A stretch of 38,367 bases of DNA. Source: Nitrosopumilaceae archaeon. GTDB taxonomy: Archaea > Thermoproteota > Nitrososphaeria > Nitrososphaerales > Nitrosopumilaceae. This document shows positions 24,569-32,110 of the stretch, piece by piece. Numbering within the stretch: position 1 is the first letter of the stretch; each line of letters begins with the position of its first letter. The translations under genes were made by a program, and so were the position numbers. The stretch covers positions 1-38,367 of the forward strand of contig JASHNR010000041.1 of assembly GCA_030041535.1 (NCBI GenBank), written 5' to 3'. Under the pieces are notes generated by a model, which saw nothing but the letters and a program-made list of their open reading frames with translations, ran no database searches and was not told where the DNA came from.

Positions 24569-24656
24569 GGGGCGTGGCCATTACCGCAGACTTACAGAGA
24601 TTACCTCTTACAATCCACAAAGTGGATTCATGTTAAGGTCTGCGCAGCCACGCTCT
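24569..24656 (+). ncRNA. Candidate multi-branched structured RNA
   Basis: Nested pairing is striking. Outer stem: 24569-24578 (GGGGCGTGGC) with 24647-24656 (GCCACGCTCT), 10 pairs counting two or three G-U. Second stem: CGCAGAC (24585-24591) with GTCTGCG (24638-24644), continued by TTA/TAA past a bulged G. Two hairpins branch inside: AGAG-ATTAC-CTCT (24596-24608) and AATCCAC-AAA-GTGGATT (24612-24628). A TATA-like GTTTATCG (24540-24547) lies 25 nt before the outer stem. The 88-nt element therefore looks like a compact RNA with a three-way junction, longer than a terminator and unlike a tRNA. I cannot match it to a known RNA. It lies in a 520-nt gap between TFB and GtrA. Confidence 0.55.
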
Positions 24657-24922
24657 CTAGGCAGTAGATTTTACATCCTTCTGCATTAATTTCTATAGAA
24701 GTTCAAAGTATTTATCATTTTATATATATTTTTAATATTTTTGATTACAATTATGAAAAATATTTGAAAAAGAAGTCAGAACAATATACAATCACATAAA
24801 CCACTTGTACAATATTTACAAGAATTTAGAAACAGTCCTAACAATTTGAATTATGATTTAGTTGTATAATGAATCAAAAAAAGATTTAGCATTTATTAAT
24901 GCACGTAAGATTGAAAGCTTCA
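24657..24922. other. AT-rich gap before the GtrA-type gene
   Basis: Nothing recognisable except the promoter of the next gene: TATA-like CATTTATTA at 24889-24898. Confidence 0.4.
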
Positions 24923-25351
24923 ATGGCAACAGGCGAACAAGACGGGTTTGGTAGAGTTTCGCTTTTTGCTAAACACGCATTCAAGTATTATGTAGTTGGA
25001 GTAAGTGGAGTATTAGTAAACCTTGGAATTTTGTATGTTCTAAAAGAATATGTTGGGTTGTGGTATCTCGTTTCTTCCGCAATTGCAATCTACATATCCA
25101 TGACAACAAACTTCTTTCTGAATAAAGCTTGGACCTTCAATGACGCAATGATGAAACAGTCAGCAGTTTTTATGTATGTCAAGTTCATTGGAATAAGCAT
25201 TGTTGGTATGCTGATTCAACTTGGATTCAACTATCTATTTGTGGATAAAACACATTTGTACTATCTTCTGGCAGCACTTATTTCGATAGTGATTGCATCA
25301 GGTGTAAACTTTGTTCTAAATAGACACATAACATTTGGAATAAAACTCTGA
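24923..25351 (+). CDS. GtrA-family membrane protein
   Basis: A 142-residue protein with four membrane segments and the GtrA pattern: F-A-K-H-A-F-K-Y-Y-V-V-G-V-S-G-V-L-V-N at the start, N-F-F-L-N-K-A-W-T-F after helix 2 and N-F-V-L-N-R-H-I-T-F at the end. GtrA proteins are thought to move polyprenyl-linked sugars across the membrane. A frame starts at 24899, but the TATA box at 24889-24898 puts the transcript start at about 24923, exactly on ATG (M-A-T-G-E-Q-D-G). It is followed 12 nt later by an SDR gene and a small membrane gene, probably one operon. Confidence 0.85.
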   Translation: MATGEQDGFGRVSLFAKHAFKYYVVGVSGVLVNLGILYVLKEYVGLWYLVSSAIAIYISMTTNFFLNKAWTFNDAMMKQSAVFMYVKFIGISIVGMLIQLGFNYLFVDKTHLYYLLAALISIVIASGVNFVLNRHITFGIKL

Positions 25352-25363
25352 GATGTAAAACAG

Positions 25364-26104
25364 ATGAAATTTTCTGGAAAAGTTGTAATCGTTACAGGAG
25401 GTAGCAGGGGCATAGGAAAAGCGACGGCCAACCTTTTTGCAAAAGAGGGTGCAAATGTTGTGATCACTGCAAAAAACAATACAAGACTTCAGTCAACAGC
25501 CAAAGAACTAGGAATAGTTGGTCTGGTAGGGGATATTAGGAGAAAGGGGGATGTTGAGGGTGTTGTAAAAAAAACTCTGAACAAATTTGGTAAGATAGAC
25601 ATATTGGTAAATAATGCAGGAATATTTCCAGATGTAAAGCCGTTACATAAAACATCTGAAGAAGAATGGAATGAAATAATTGATATTAATCTGACAGGAC
25701 AATTTCGTTTTACAAAGGCAGTTATTCCACACATGACAAAAAAAGGAGGATGTATCATAAATATCTCATCAGATGCAGGGCTCAAATCATTTGAAAATTT
25801 TGAAGCTGATTCGTATTCGGCCACAAAGGCTGCTTTAATACACCTAACAAAGGCTTGGGCAATAGAATATGCCAAGTACAAGATTCGAGTAAATTGCATC
25901 TGTCCTGGGATAGTCGAGACAGACATGACAGAACCCTATCTTAGAACAGAGATAGATAGAGCCATGGCAATAGCTGAACACCCAATAGGAAGAATTGGCA
26001 ATCCAGAAGACGTTGCAAAAGCCATATTGTACTTTGCATCGGAGGATTCATCGTGGATTACAGGGGCAATTCTGTCAGTAGATGGAGGAGCAGCGACAAA
26101 GTGA
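25364..26104 (+). CDS. Short-chain dehydrogenase/reductase (FabG-like)
   Basis: A 246-residue SDR of classical type: T-G-G-S-R-G-I-G (11-18) binds the cofactor, N-N-A-G (83-86) stabilises the fold, catalytic Ser (135/136), Tyr151 and Lys155 (Y-S-A-T-K) are present, and the C-terminal W-I-T-G-A-I-L-S-V-D-G-G is the usual FabG-like ending. NADP preference is plausible from the Arg after the motif. The substrate is unknown; 3-oxoacyl or sugar substrates are possible given the GtrA neighbour. The start is preceded by a weak Shine-Dalgarno GAGATG, fitting its place as a downstream operon gene. Confidence 0.87.
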   Translation: MKFSGKVVIVTGGSRGIGKATANLFAKEGANVVITAKNNTRLQSTAKELGIVGLVGDIRRKGDVEGVVKKTLNKFGKIDILVNNAGIFPDVKPLHKTSEEEWNEIIDINLTGQFRFTKAVIPHMTKKGGCIINISSDAGLKSFENFEADSYSATKAALIHLTKAWAIEYAKYKIRVNCICPGIVETDMTEPYLRTEIDRAMAIAEHPIGRIGNPEDVAKAILYFASEDSSWITGAILSVDGGAATK

Positions 26105-26146
26105 ATCAGCCATATCAAATTAATAGAACTACCCCTTACTTATGAC

Positions 26147-26371
26147 ATGGACGCCAAGAGGAAACAATCACTTAAGATAATCATTACATTAGCTATAGTC
26201 TGGTTTGCTGCCGCTTTACCAGTACCATTTCTGTGGTCAAATCCCGATCCTCAACACCCAGAACAGTACAGAGTGTACCTAGAGATTGCAGCAATAGTTT
26301 CAGTTCCTTTCATAGCAATGGGGGTTGTCTGGACCTTAAAACCCGAGCTTGCAACAAGAGGATCTAGATAA
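26147..26371 (+). CDS. Small two-helix membrane protein
   Basis: A 74-residue protein with hydrophobic segments at about 9-29 and 45-63 and a proline-rich loop (W-S-N-P-D-P-Q-H-P-E-Q-Y) between them. The loop probably faces outside. Not recognised. Its last 8 nt overlap the convergent CARF-type gene. Confidence 0.6.
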   Translation: MDAKRKQSLKIIITLAIVWFAAALPVPFLWSNPDPQHPEQYRVYLEIAAIVSVPFIAMGVVWTLKPELATRGSR

Positions 26372-27107
26372 GAAATTCGACTGCACCATTTCCTTCCGGT
26401 GTAATCTTTATCCAACGAGTTCTCCCTATCCTTTCAATCTCAACAAACTTCCATTCATTTAAGAGCGGCTGTATTATGTTTTTGTCGAGACTTGCAAACC
26501 TAGCTTGCTGAAAGTTTTCCTCTTTTGCATTTATTACAATTAGCTTTTTTTCTTCCGCAAGCCTTGCCATTTCCTTTTTCGTTATTTTACCACCATTTTG
26601 TTTTATTATTTTTAGTGCTTGAACCAATACCGGCTTTGGTGTATGAATTTCATATGCGGGTAGCTTTACCACCGTCTTTAATCCTGAAGAAAGTTGTTCT
26701 CCCTTCACACTAGCATAGCTTTCTGGCTCTGCATAGTATGGAGTAAGCTTTGTCTTTCCTTGAAACATCATACACGCCATCATACACGCAATTGCCTGAA
26801 TTTTTGAACCGGAAGAACAATTTACAAAGACGTCATTGTCTTTTTCTTTTTCTACAATCTCTCTAACTGATTTGAGTATCTTGAAGAGATCAAATCTATC
26901 AGAATATTCTACGCGAACTTCGATCTTTTCTTTTCTTAATTGTACCCTTATCTTTTCCATGTAACTCTGAGCCCTATCTTTTGTTGGCTCGCCATGCATC
27001 AAAAGCCATACTCTGTCTGCCTTCATCTGCTTTGCAGCAATCGCAATTCTGTCGATCTCAAAGCCTACTGGAGCAATGTGCACGCGAAGATTTACAATGG
27101 TACTCAT
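26364..27107 (-). CDS. Stand-alone CARF-like / DUF6293 sensor with winged helix
   Basis: A 247-residue protein. The N-terminal part (about 1-130) has a Rossmann-like CARF arrangement: M-H-G-E-P-T-K-D near the first loop and N-C-S-S-G-S-K-I-Q-A-I-A (about 97-108) matching the (N/D)-x-(S/T)-G-G-x-K signature of CARF domains, here with Ser for Gly. The C-terminal part (about 155-247) is a winged helix (K-I-I-K-Q-N-G-G-K-I-T-K-K-E-M ... I-T-P-E-G-N-G). This looks like the HFX_2341/DUF6293 group of archaeal CARF-wHTH proteins, related to Csa3. CARF domains bind cyclic oligoadenylates or other nucleotides. A frame starts at 27212, but the conserved start M-S-T-I-V-N-L-R-V-H at 27107 lies about 30 nt from a minus-strand TATA-like ATATATCA. 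No CRISPR genes are adjacent. Confidence 0.75.
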   Translation of the reverse strand: MSTIVNLRVHIAPVGFEIDRIAIAAKQMKADRVWLLMHGEPTKDRAQSYMEKIRVQLRKEKIEVRVEYSDRFDLFKILKSVREIVEKEKDNDVFVNCSSGSKIQAIACMMACMMFQGKTKLTPYYAEPESYASVKGEQLSSGLKTVVKLPAYEIHTPKPVLVQALKIIKQNGGKITKKEMARLAEEKKLIVINAKEENFQQARFASLDKNIIQPLLNEWKFVEIERIGRTRWIKITPEGNGAVEFLI

Positions 27108-27246
27108 GATATTATGTATAGTGTGCATACTAAGATGATGATATATAATAATTGTGAATTCATATTCAAGACATGCAACAAAAATATGAATTGGAACAAT
27201 GCAAAGTTTCATTTTATCCCAAAGTAAAGTCTGTCTTTGAAGATTA

Positions 27247-27789
27247 CTAATTTTTCATCCAGCAAGTCTGTTCCAGATAATCTAGTGACTTGATCATCTC
27301 ATCAAGTTTTGCCACAACGGCATTAACTGCACGAAACTCTTCATACATCATTTTTTCCTCTTCTGGCGACAGGATTTGTTTTTCTGCAGTATCAAAAAAC
27401 TTGTCTTCCTTTGTCATGTGATCGTTTAGATAAACTGCATAAGTTTTAAGAAACCTTGCAACAGGTTCCCTTTCATTTTCTCCCTCTTTCCATTTCTTCA
27501 AATATCCTGAAATATTACTTGCAATACGACGACTAAACTCATGTTCTATCATAAATGCCTGTATCTCTTCTTTTAGGGATCCATAACTTCCAACGCAGGC
27601 AAAGTATGCATCTTCCTCTCTGGAATAATGAATGGCATCAAGAAATTCAGACATGATTATGACTATTTTTTCCAGATCTGAAAATGGAATGTCTTGTCCA
27701 GCATAGAGTTTTGTATAGCATTGAATAATTATCTTTTCAAGGCGACGCATCTGTTTGTGGTCGTTTCTTAGTATCTCGGTGGCACTCAT
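27247..27789 (-). CDS. Hemerythrin-like (HHE) di-iron protein
   Basis: A 180-residue four-helix protein with the ligand set of HHE domains: His11 (N-D-H-K-Q-M), His54 and Glu58/59 (I-H-Y-S-R-E-E-D), His83 (I-E-H-E-F), His124 and Glu128 (N-D-H-M-T-K-E-D). Such proteins bind O2, NO or act in iron or oxidative-stress handling; which here is unknown. The ATG is preceded by a Shine-Dalgarno-like GGGATGG and lies 18 nt after the phosphoesterase gene, so the two are cotranscribed. Confidence 0.85.
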   Translation of the reverse strand: MSATEILRNDHKQMRRLEKIIIQCYTKLYAGQDIPFSDLEKIVIIMSEFLDAIHYSREEDAYFACVGSYGSLKEEIQAFMIEHEFSRRIASNISGYLKKWKEGENEREPVARFLKTYAVYLNDHMTKEDKFFDTAEKQILSPEEEKMMYEEFRAVNAVVAKLDEMIKSLDYLEQTCWMKN

Positions 27790-27807
27790 AGTTTATCCAT
27801 CCCAGTC

Positions 27808-28647
27808 TCAGGTATATACTGTAAACAAAATTACTCGTTTTGGGTCATATTGAACAATCGCAAAATGAGGAACCTCAGAATCTTTTACATAGTGACCTTC
27901 AGGCCCACCAATACCCAATCTGATAAGATAATTGTTAGAAGAGCTAATTTCAATTTCCTTACTCTCAAGAATGTGACCGGAGATCTTTTCCTTTACTGAC
28001 TTCAAGGTGGGATAAATACTATGAATGTGACTATCCTGCATTATTATTTCCTCTTTATGTTGATGGCCACACAAAATGATATGGTCTTTCACATGTTTTT
28101 TGGCCTCGTCAAAAGCAGAAGAGGCTTTGTAATGATATCCAGAATAAGTGAAGAACTCAAAGTCTTCTTCTGTTAGCCTCTGCCAGGACCTTTGATATAG
28201 CCAAGCTTCTTCGTTTTGGATAGTTTTTGGCTTTATTTTTTCCGGATCAAGCGGACCTCCATGAACGCAAACAAGGCCATTTTTTTTATCGATAAATTCC
28301 TGGTTTCCAAACGTTCCATCACCATTTTCTTTGAAAAACGAGATATCTTCGGAATTTAGTTTTGCATGTTCATCTATGCTTTCAATCGAGCTTCCGCCTA
28401 CCAACCTATTATACAAAAATGCTTCATCATGGTTTCCCATTACAGAAAAAAGTGGATAGTTTGTTTCAACTGATTTTAATCTGGAAAGGACTTCTTTTGG
28501 ATGGGTTCCCCTTTCAAGAACATCACCCAGATTTATTATTCTTGAGAAAGTACCATACTTTTTTGTAAACTCTAGACTTGACGCTATGCCAAATATAGTA
28601 TCTAGAGCATGAATGTCTGCATGAATGTCAGAAAATACTAGATCCAA
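27808..28647 (-). CDS. Calcineurin-like metallophosphoesterase
   Basis: A 279-residue phosphoesterase with the full metal-binding set: D-I-H (Asp7, His9), G-D-V-L-E-R-G (Asp42), G-N-H-D-E-A (Asn72, His73, Asp74), V-H-G-G-P-L and G-H-Q-H-K-E. The E-R-G after the second motif is as in serine/threonine phosphatase or diadenosine tetraphosphatase-like members. The substrate is unknown. The start is TTG at 28647 with minus-strand TATA-like AAATTAGG about 28 nt away. It is the first gene of an operon with hemerythrin. Confidence 0.85.
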   Translation of the reverse strand: MDLVFSDIHADIHALDTIFGIASSLEFTKKYGTFSRIINLGDVLERGTHPKEVLSRLKSVETNYPLFSVMGNHDEAFLYNRLVGGSSIESIDEHAKLNSEDISFFKENGDGTFGNQEFIDKKNGLVCVHGGPLDPEKIKPKTIQNEEAWLYQRSWQRLTEEDFEFFTYSGYHYKASSAFDEAKKHVKDHIILCGHQHKEEIIMQDSHIHSIYPTLKSVKEKISGHILESKEIEISSSNNYLIRLGIGGPEGHYVKDSEVPHFAIVQYDPKRVILFTVYT

Positions 28648-28875
28648 TGACCTATCTGATATATCTCCTAATTTGTAATTTTTTGTATTAGTTTGGATAC
28701 AAATGTACTAAGTTATCTCAGTCATTCCACCAATTAATGAATAAGATTTGGGAAAAATTAATCAAAGATCTTTTGGCTCGGATATTCTCAGATCTTAGAA
28801 TAAGAAAGTAAAAGGTTGATTTAAGATAAATAAAAGACATGACAAGTAAATGATACCAAGCATTTGGAGTCACTT

Positions 28876-28903
28876 ACATCCTCAATCTACCCAATGAGGA
28901 TGT
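28876..28903. terminator. 9-bp hairpin just beyond the end of the cobalamin-binding-type gene
   Basis: ACATCCTCA (28876-28884) pairs with TGAGGATGT (28895-28903) around a 10-nt loop. On the minus strand the hairpin begins about 10 nt after the stop codon of the 28914-29840 gene. No long T-run follows, so it could be a processing or stability element rather than a true terminator. Confidence 0.4.
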
Positions 28904-28913
28904 CAGGACATTT

Positions 28914-29840
28914 TTATAATTCAGAGTCTATCTTCTGGATAGAATTCTTTGGAACCTGTAAATCTTTGAACGTATCAGGATTGATTATCTTTGCCAAGAT
29001 CTCAAGTCCTATTACAGTTCTTGGCCCAGGCTTGCTAAAGTATTCGTTTGCATTCACTGCATAAACTTGGCCTTGTTTTACTGCTTTCAATGATCTCCAT
29101 TTCTCCTTGTCTGCAAGTTTTTCATACTCTTGTATGGCTCGGTTTACATCAAAGCCGCATGGCATAAGCACGATTATGTCTGGGTCAAACTTGACAATTT
29201 CATCTATCTCCATTCTTCTTGACTGATCCCCTGTTGCACTAATTCCGTTTATTCCTCCTGCCAGTTCTACCATCTGTGGAACCCAATGACCCGCAGTAAA
29301 CAACGGATCAAGCCATTCAACACAGAGAACTTGGGGCCGTACAATTTTCTGCCTATATTGTATAATTTTGATTCTAGTCCTCAGGCCACGAACAAAAGCT
29401 TGTGATTCATTGAGTTTACCTATTTTTTTGCCAACCTCAATTATGTTATCAAGTATGTCACCGAGGCTTCTTGGGTCTAGGATTAGAACTTCTGGTTTGG
29501 CTCCAAGTATGGTAACTGCCTTGTTGATTTCTTTGGTAAAGGGTGAGCAAACCTCACAAATACCTTGAGCTACAATAAGATTTGGATTTGCGTTTTTGAG
29601 TACTTGTTCATCTAGTACATAGATATCTTTGTCTGTTTTCATAAGATCTACTACTTTTCTGTCAATTTCTCGGCTTGTCATTTTTTCAGGATCAAAGACA
29701 GAATGAATCACTTTTGGCTTGGCCTTTGCCTCTGATGGATAACTACATTCGTGTGTTACTGCAAGTACTTGGTCTCCCACCCCAAGTTCATACAATATCT
29801 CAGTTGCACTTGGGAGAAAGGAAACGATGCGGTTTTCCAT
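28914..29840 (-). CDS. BtuF-like cobalamin-binding-type ABC substrate-binding protein without signal peptide
   Basis: A 308-residue periplasmic-binding-fold protein (type III, as in BtuF/FhuD). The start R-I-V-S-F-L-P-S-A-T-E-I-L-Y-E-L-G-V-G-D-Q-V-L-A-V-T-H-E-C matches the cobalamin-binding BtuF-like subgroup (P-S-A-T-E); the second lobe has G-G-I-N-G and S-K-P-G-P-R-T-V-I-G-L-E. No signal peptide, lipobox or anchor precedes the domain, so the protein looks cytoplasmic, unlike classical BtuF. A role as a cytoplasmic corrinoid-binding protein or an ABC system whose anchor is elsewhere is possible. No permease or ATPase gene is adjacent. ATG 29840 is about 30 nt after a minus-strand TATA-like TTTAAAG. 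Confidence 0.8.
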   Translation of the reverse strand: MENRIVSFLPSATEILYELGVGDQVLAVTHECSYPSEAKAKPKVIHSVFDPEKMTSREIDRKVVDLMKTDKDIYVLDEQVLKNANPNLIVAQGICEVCSPFTKEINKAVTILGAKPEVLILDPRSLGDILDNIIEVGKKIGKLNESQAFVRGLRTRIKIIQYRQKIVRPQVLCVEWLDPLFTAGHWVPQMVELAGGINGISATGDQSRRMEIDEIVKFDPDIIVLMPCGFDVNRAIQEYEKLADKEKWRSLKAVKQGQVYAVNANEYFSKPGPRTVIGLEILAKIINPDTFKDLQVPKNSIQKIDSEL

Positions 29841-30073
29841 TCATCTTATTTTGTAAATGGCTTTCTTTAAACATATTCTATATTGTCATGCTAAGATCCC
29901 TCAAAACTTAAGGGGGTGTAGACAAAACGGTTCGATTTGACTAGCTATGAAAAATATGGCTTTGATTATTATGAGATAATAATCAAAAAGACTGCCCTTG
30001 TTACGAGTTGTGGCATATGTTTTGCCTTTATGATATTCATCAGATAGGGAATTAAATAAAATGATAACTGGTC

Positions 30074-30787
30074 TTAGTTTTTCCAATAAAAGTGGAAAAA
30101 TGAATTTGGTAGAACATTATTGAATTCTATGAAGTATTTTCCTTTCTTTAGTTTAAGTTTCTTTCTTGGTTTCTTTTTACCGTTAGATACCACCTCTATC
30201 TCAGGAGACTCTTTAAGCTTCGGTTTGAAAATTAATTTGAAACCTACTTTAGCATAACGCGTTTTGATTTCTCGATACCAATAATTGAAAGGTTTACTTC
30301 CTTCTATTGTTGCAAAATAATGTATTTTGCTTGTTTTCCCCGGAGGAATGCCAAACTCATAAGATACATATTTTGGTTTTGCCACACGATAATACGGTTC
30401 TATCGGATTGTTATCTTGATAAATTTTGAGATAGATTTTTTCACCATCGGCATTTTCAATATAGTCTTGAATGATTCGTTCTTTCTTTGAAGTGTTGGTT
30501 AACACTGATCTGTCTTTGAATTTAAAGACATTTCCTGATATAGTGTAGGTTGTTTCTGTTGTATCTAACGCTTTAGGCGATAGCATGTAATAAATGCCGT
30601 CCTCTCGTGGTCCCGTTATTAATTGGTAACCTGCATCTTCTATTTCTTTGAAGTATCGATAAATTTGGGTATCAAAAATTCCAGATTTCTTATGCAATTC
30701 CTTTAATGCAATTCCTTTTGGATATCTATTAAGAATACGAATTATTTTCTTTGATTTTTTGCTAAGTTGTTTGAATGAACCTGTCAA
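30074..30787 (-). CDS. HTH protein with a unique C-terminal domain
   Basis: A 237-residue protein. Residues 8-60 form a helix-turn-helix (I-I-R-I-L-N-R-Y-P-K-G-I-A-L-K-E-L-H-K-K-S-G), then a wing-like Y-Q-L-I-T-G-P-R-E-D-G-I-Y-Y. Residues 80-237 are beta-rich and basic (K-K-P-R-K-K-L-K-L-K-K-G-K) and match nothing I know. The start is TTG at 30787, 25-30 nt after a minus-strand TATA-like ATATAAAATT. It starts the accessory stretch on the right. It may be a regulator of a mobile or defence locus. Confidence 0.55.
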   Translation of the reverse strand: MTGSFKQLSKKSKKIIRILNRYPKGIALKELHKKSGIFDTQIYRYFKEIEDAGYQLITGPREDGIYYMLSPKALDTTETTYTISGNVFKFKDRSVLTNTSKKERIIQDYIENADGEKIYLKIYQDNNPIEPYYRVAKPKYVSYEFGIPPGKTSKIHYFATIEGSKPFNYWYREIKTRYAKVGFKLIFKPKLKESPEIEVVSNGKKKPRKKLKLKKGKYFIEFNNVLPNSFFHFYWKN

Positions 30788-30934
30788 ATAGCTTGATTTA
30801 TAGAAATTTTATATTAAATGTTTAATCTCTAATATGTTTGTGAGTTTTGCAGATTAACTGCATATATATGAAAAAGTGTGAATCAAAAATTTCGGATATA
30901 ATTGATATTTGTACTATAATATTGAGGTGAAACA

Positions 30935-31102
30935 ATGGGCGACGATGATGACAAATACCACTATCTTTCGAAAAAACACGATGGTCATTATGATTACAAG
31001 ACAACTGATACAATATCGACTGGCGACAAATCTTTTGCGAACGAAAGTGGGCTACCATACCATGATTGGAAAAAGCCTAAAGAACACATATACACAGATT
31101 AA
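30935..31102 (+). CDS. Small acidic/His-Tyr-rich protein (55 residues)
   Basis: This is below the usual length cut-off but well supported: ATG 30935 has a good Shine-Dalgarno GAGGTGA at 30924-30930, and the frame ends at TAA 31100-31102, 28 nt before a strong terminator hairpin (31131-31164). The protein begins M-G-D-D-D-D-K-Y-H-Y-L and is hydrophilic, rich in Asp, His, Lys and Tyr (H-D-G-H-Y-D-Y-K, G-L-P-Y-H-D-W). No signal peptide or membrane segment. A TATA-like GATATAATT lies near 30896-30904. No family recognised; a metal-binding or modulator peptide is only a guess. Confidence 0.6.
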   Translation: MGDDDDKYHYLSKKHDGHYDYKTTDTISTGDKSFANESGLPYHDWKKPKEHIYTD

Positions 31103-31130
31103 TTCTGTGAAGTGTCTTTGAATAACGTAA

Positions 31131-31178
31131 AAAGGACTATTATACGAGAAAACAATAGTCCTTTACAAAACTTTTTTC
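31131..31178 (+). terminator. Terminator hairpin after the small 55-residue gene
   Basis: AAAGGACTATT (31131-31141) pairs perfectly with AATAGTCCTTT (31154-31164) around a 12-nt loop, followed by a T-run at about 31172-31177. This is the clearest intrinsic-type terminator in the window. Confidence 0.65.
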
Positions 31179-31268
31179 ATTGCCATTAATTAAATCTAGA
31201 AAGTTAAAGTGAAAATCAGATGAGTTTTCTAAAATGCTATTTAGTCAAGACTGATAGTTGAAATTGAT

Positions 31269-31853
31269 TTGAAGGTATCAAAATTTGTAATAAGTTATCT
31301 CTCTGAGCCATTCATAATTTGGGAGATCTTTTTCACCGTTATTAGCCATCTTACTTTTATTCCATTTTTCTACAATTTGGTCAAATGGATATTAGAAAGC
31401 CAGATCTATCTAGCTATTTTCATTCCTTCCTTTGCATTTTTGTATCTTAGACACTCCCTTCCAATGACAAAAGCCAAAAAAGAAATCCAAAAGTCTCAAC
31501 GTCAGGATCACTGGGTAGTACCTAGAATTATGTCAGATAATCTGGCATTAGACGCATCATTATGGTTGGGTGGCGTCATATTCTTTGCTAACCTTTTGAT
31601 GAGTTTCGGAATATTAGATCCTAATGCAATTAGAGATAAAGAATTGTATTCTAAATTAGAATTAGTGCTTCCAGCGGTGGGGTTTGGCTTGGTTCGAGTA
31701 ATGTCCGATTATTTTTCTTGGCGCCTTGACAAATACTTTCAACAACTTAAAATTGAAATTTGTAAGAAAATTGAGCTTGAAACAATGATTCCTGCAATCT
31801 CTTTGTTTTTCTTTGGCACTTTGAGCTACGTAGCAGTAGTCAATATTTTATAA
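31269..31853 (+). CDS. Hypothetical four-helix membrane protein
   Basis: A 194-residue protein with hydrophobic segments at about 13-35, 44-62, 98-118 and 175-193, separated by a basic cytoplasmic loop (K-A-K-K-E-I-Q-K-S-Q-R-Q-D-H-W). The start is TTG 31269, with a TATA-like CTATTTAG 25-29 nt upstream. Not recognised; no conserved motif visible. Confidence 0.55.
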   Translation: MKVSKFVISYLSEPFIIWEIFFTVISHLTFIPFFYNLVKWILESQIYLAIFIPSFAFLYLRHSLPMTKAKKEIQKSQRQDHWVVPRIMSDNLALDASLWLGGVIFFANLLMSFGILDPNAIRDKELYSKLELVLPAVGFGLVRVMSDYFSWRLDKYFQQLKIEICKKIELETMIPAISLFFFGTLSYVAVVNIL

Positions 31854-31992
31854 AATTAGAAGATCACGCCTATTAATTTGCATATGCAATTCCAGTATTT
31901 TTTGTAAATTCCAAAAAATAGAGAGGGGTTTTGTAGCCACCCCTATGGCTTCTACCCTTCTTGATGTTGTTTTTGCGTCCATGCCTGTCTGA

Positions 31993-32071
31993 GCGGACCT
32001 AGATTGGACTCGAACCCTCGACCTGATTTTTTCGCAACCTACCGCACTATCCTAGCTGTACAATGGATCGC
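31993..32071 (-). pseudogene. Decayed tRNA-like sequence
   Basis: On the minus strand a 79-nt stretch begins GCGATCC and ends GGTCCGC, which pair at five of seven positions like an acceptor stem. A D-arm-like GTAC...GTGC with a GG-containing loop follows, and the T-loop GGTTCGAGTCC is intact, but the T-stem does not pair and three extra bases lie before the 3' acceptor strand. The anticodon stem is also broken; TTGCGAA could be the loop. It is therefore not a working tRNA as read here. It stands at the left side of the accessory stretch, as old integration sites often do. A tRNA with unusual introns is an alternative. Confidence 0.4.
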
Positions 32072-32110
32072 AGGATAATATTGTGCAAACAAGTTATAAT
32101 ATTTTATGAT

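Noticed and set aside
28682-28703. Inverted repeat TTTGTAT/ATACAAA before the phosphoesterase gene
   Set aside because: Short and AT-rich, likely by chance; no regulator is linked to it.
30909-31121. 70-codon plus-strand frame and a 78-codon minus-strand frame near 30.9-31.1 kb
   Set aside because: Both are shadows of the 55-residue gene at 30935, which alone has a Shine-Dalgarno and a following terminator.
31993-32071. A functional tRNA on the minus strand
   Set aside because: T-stem and anticodon stem do not pair and three bases are extra before the acceptor strand; kept only as a decayed copy.
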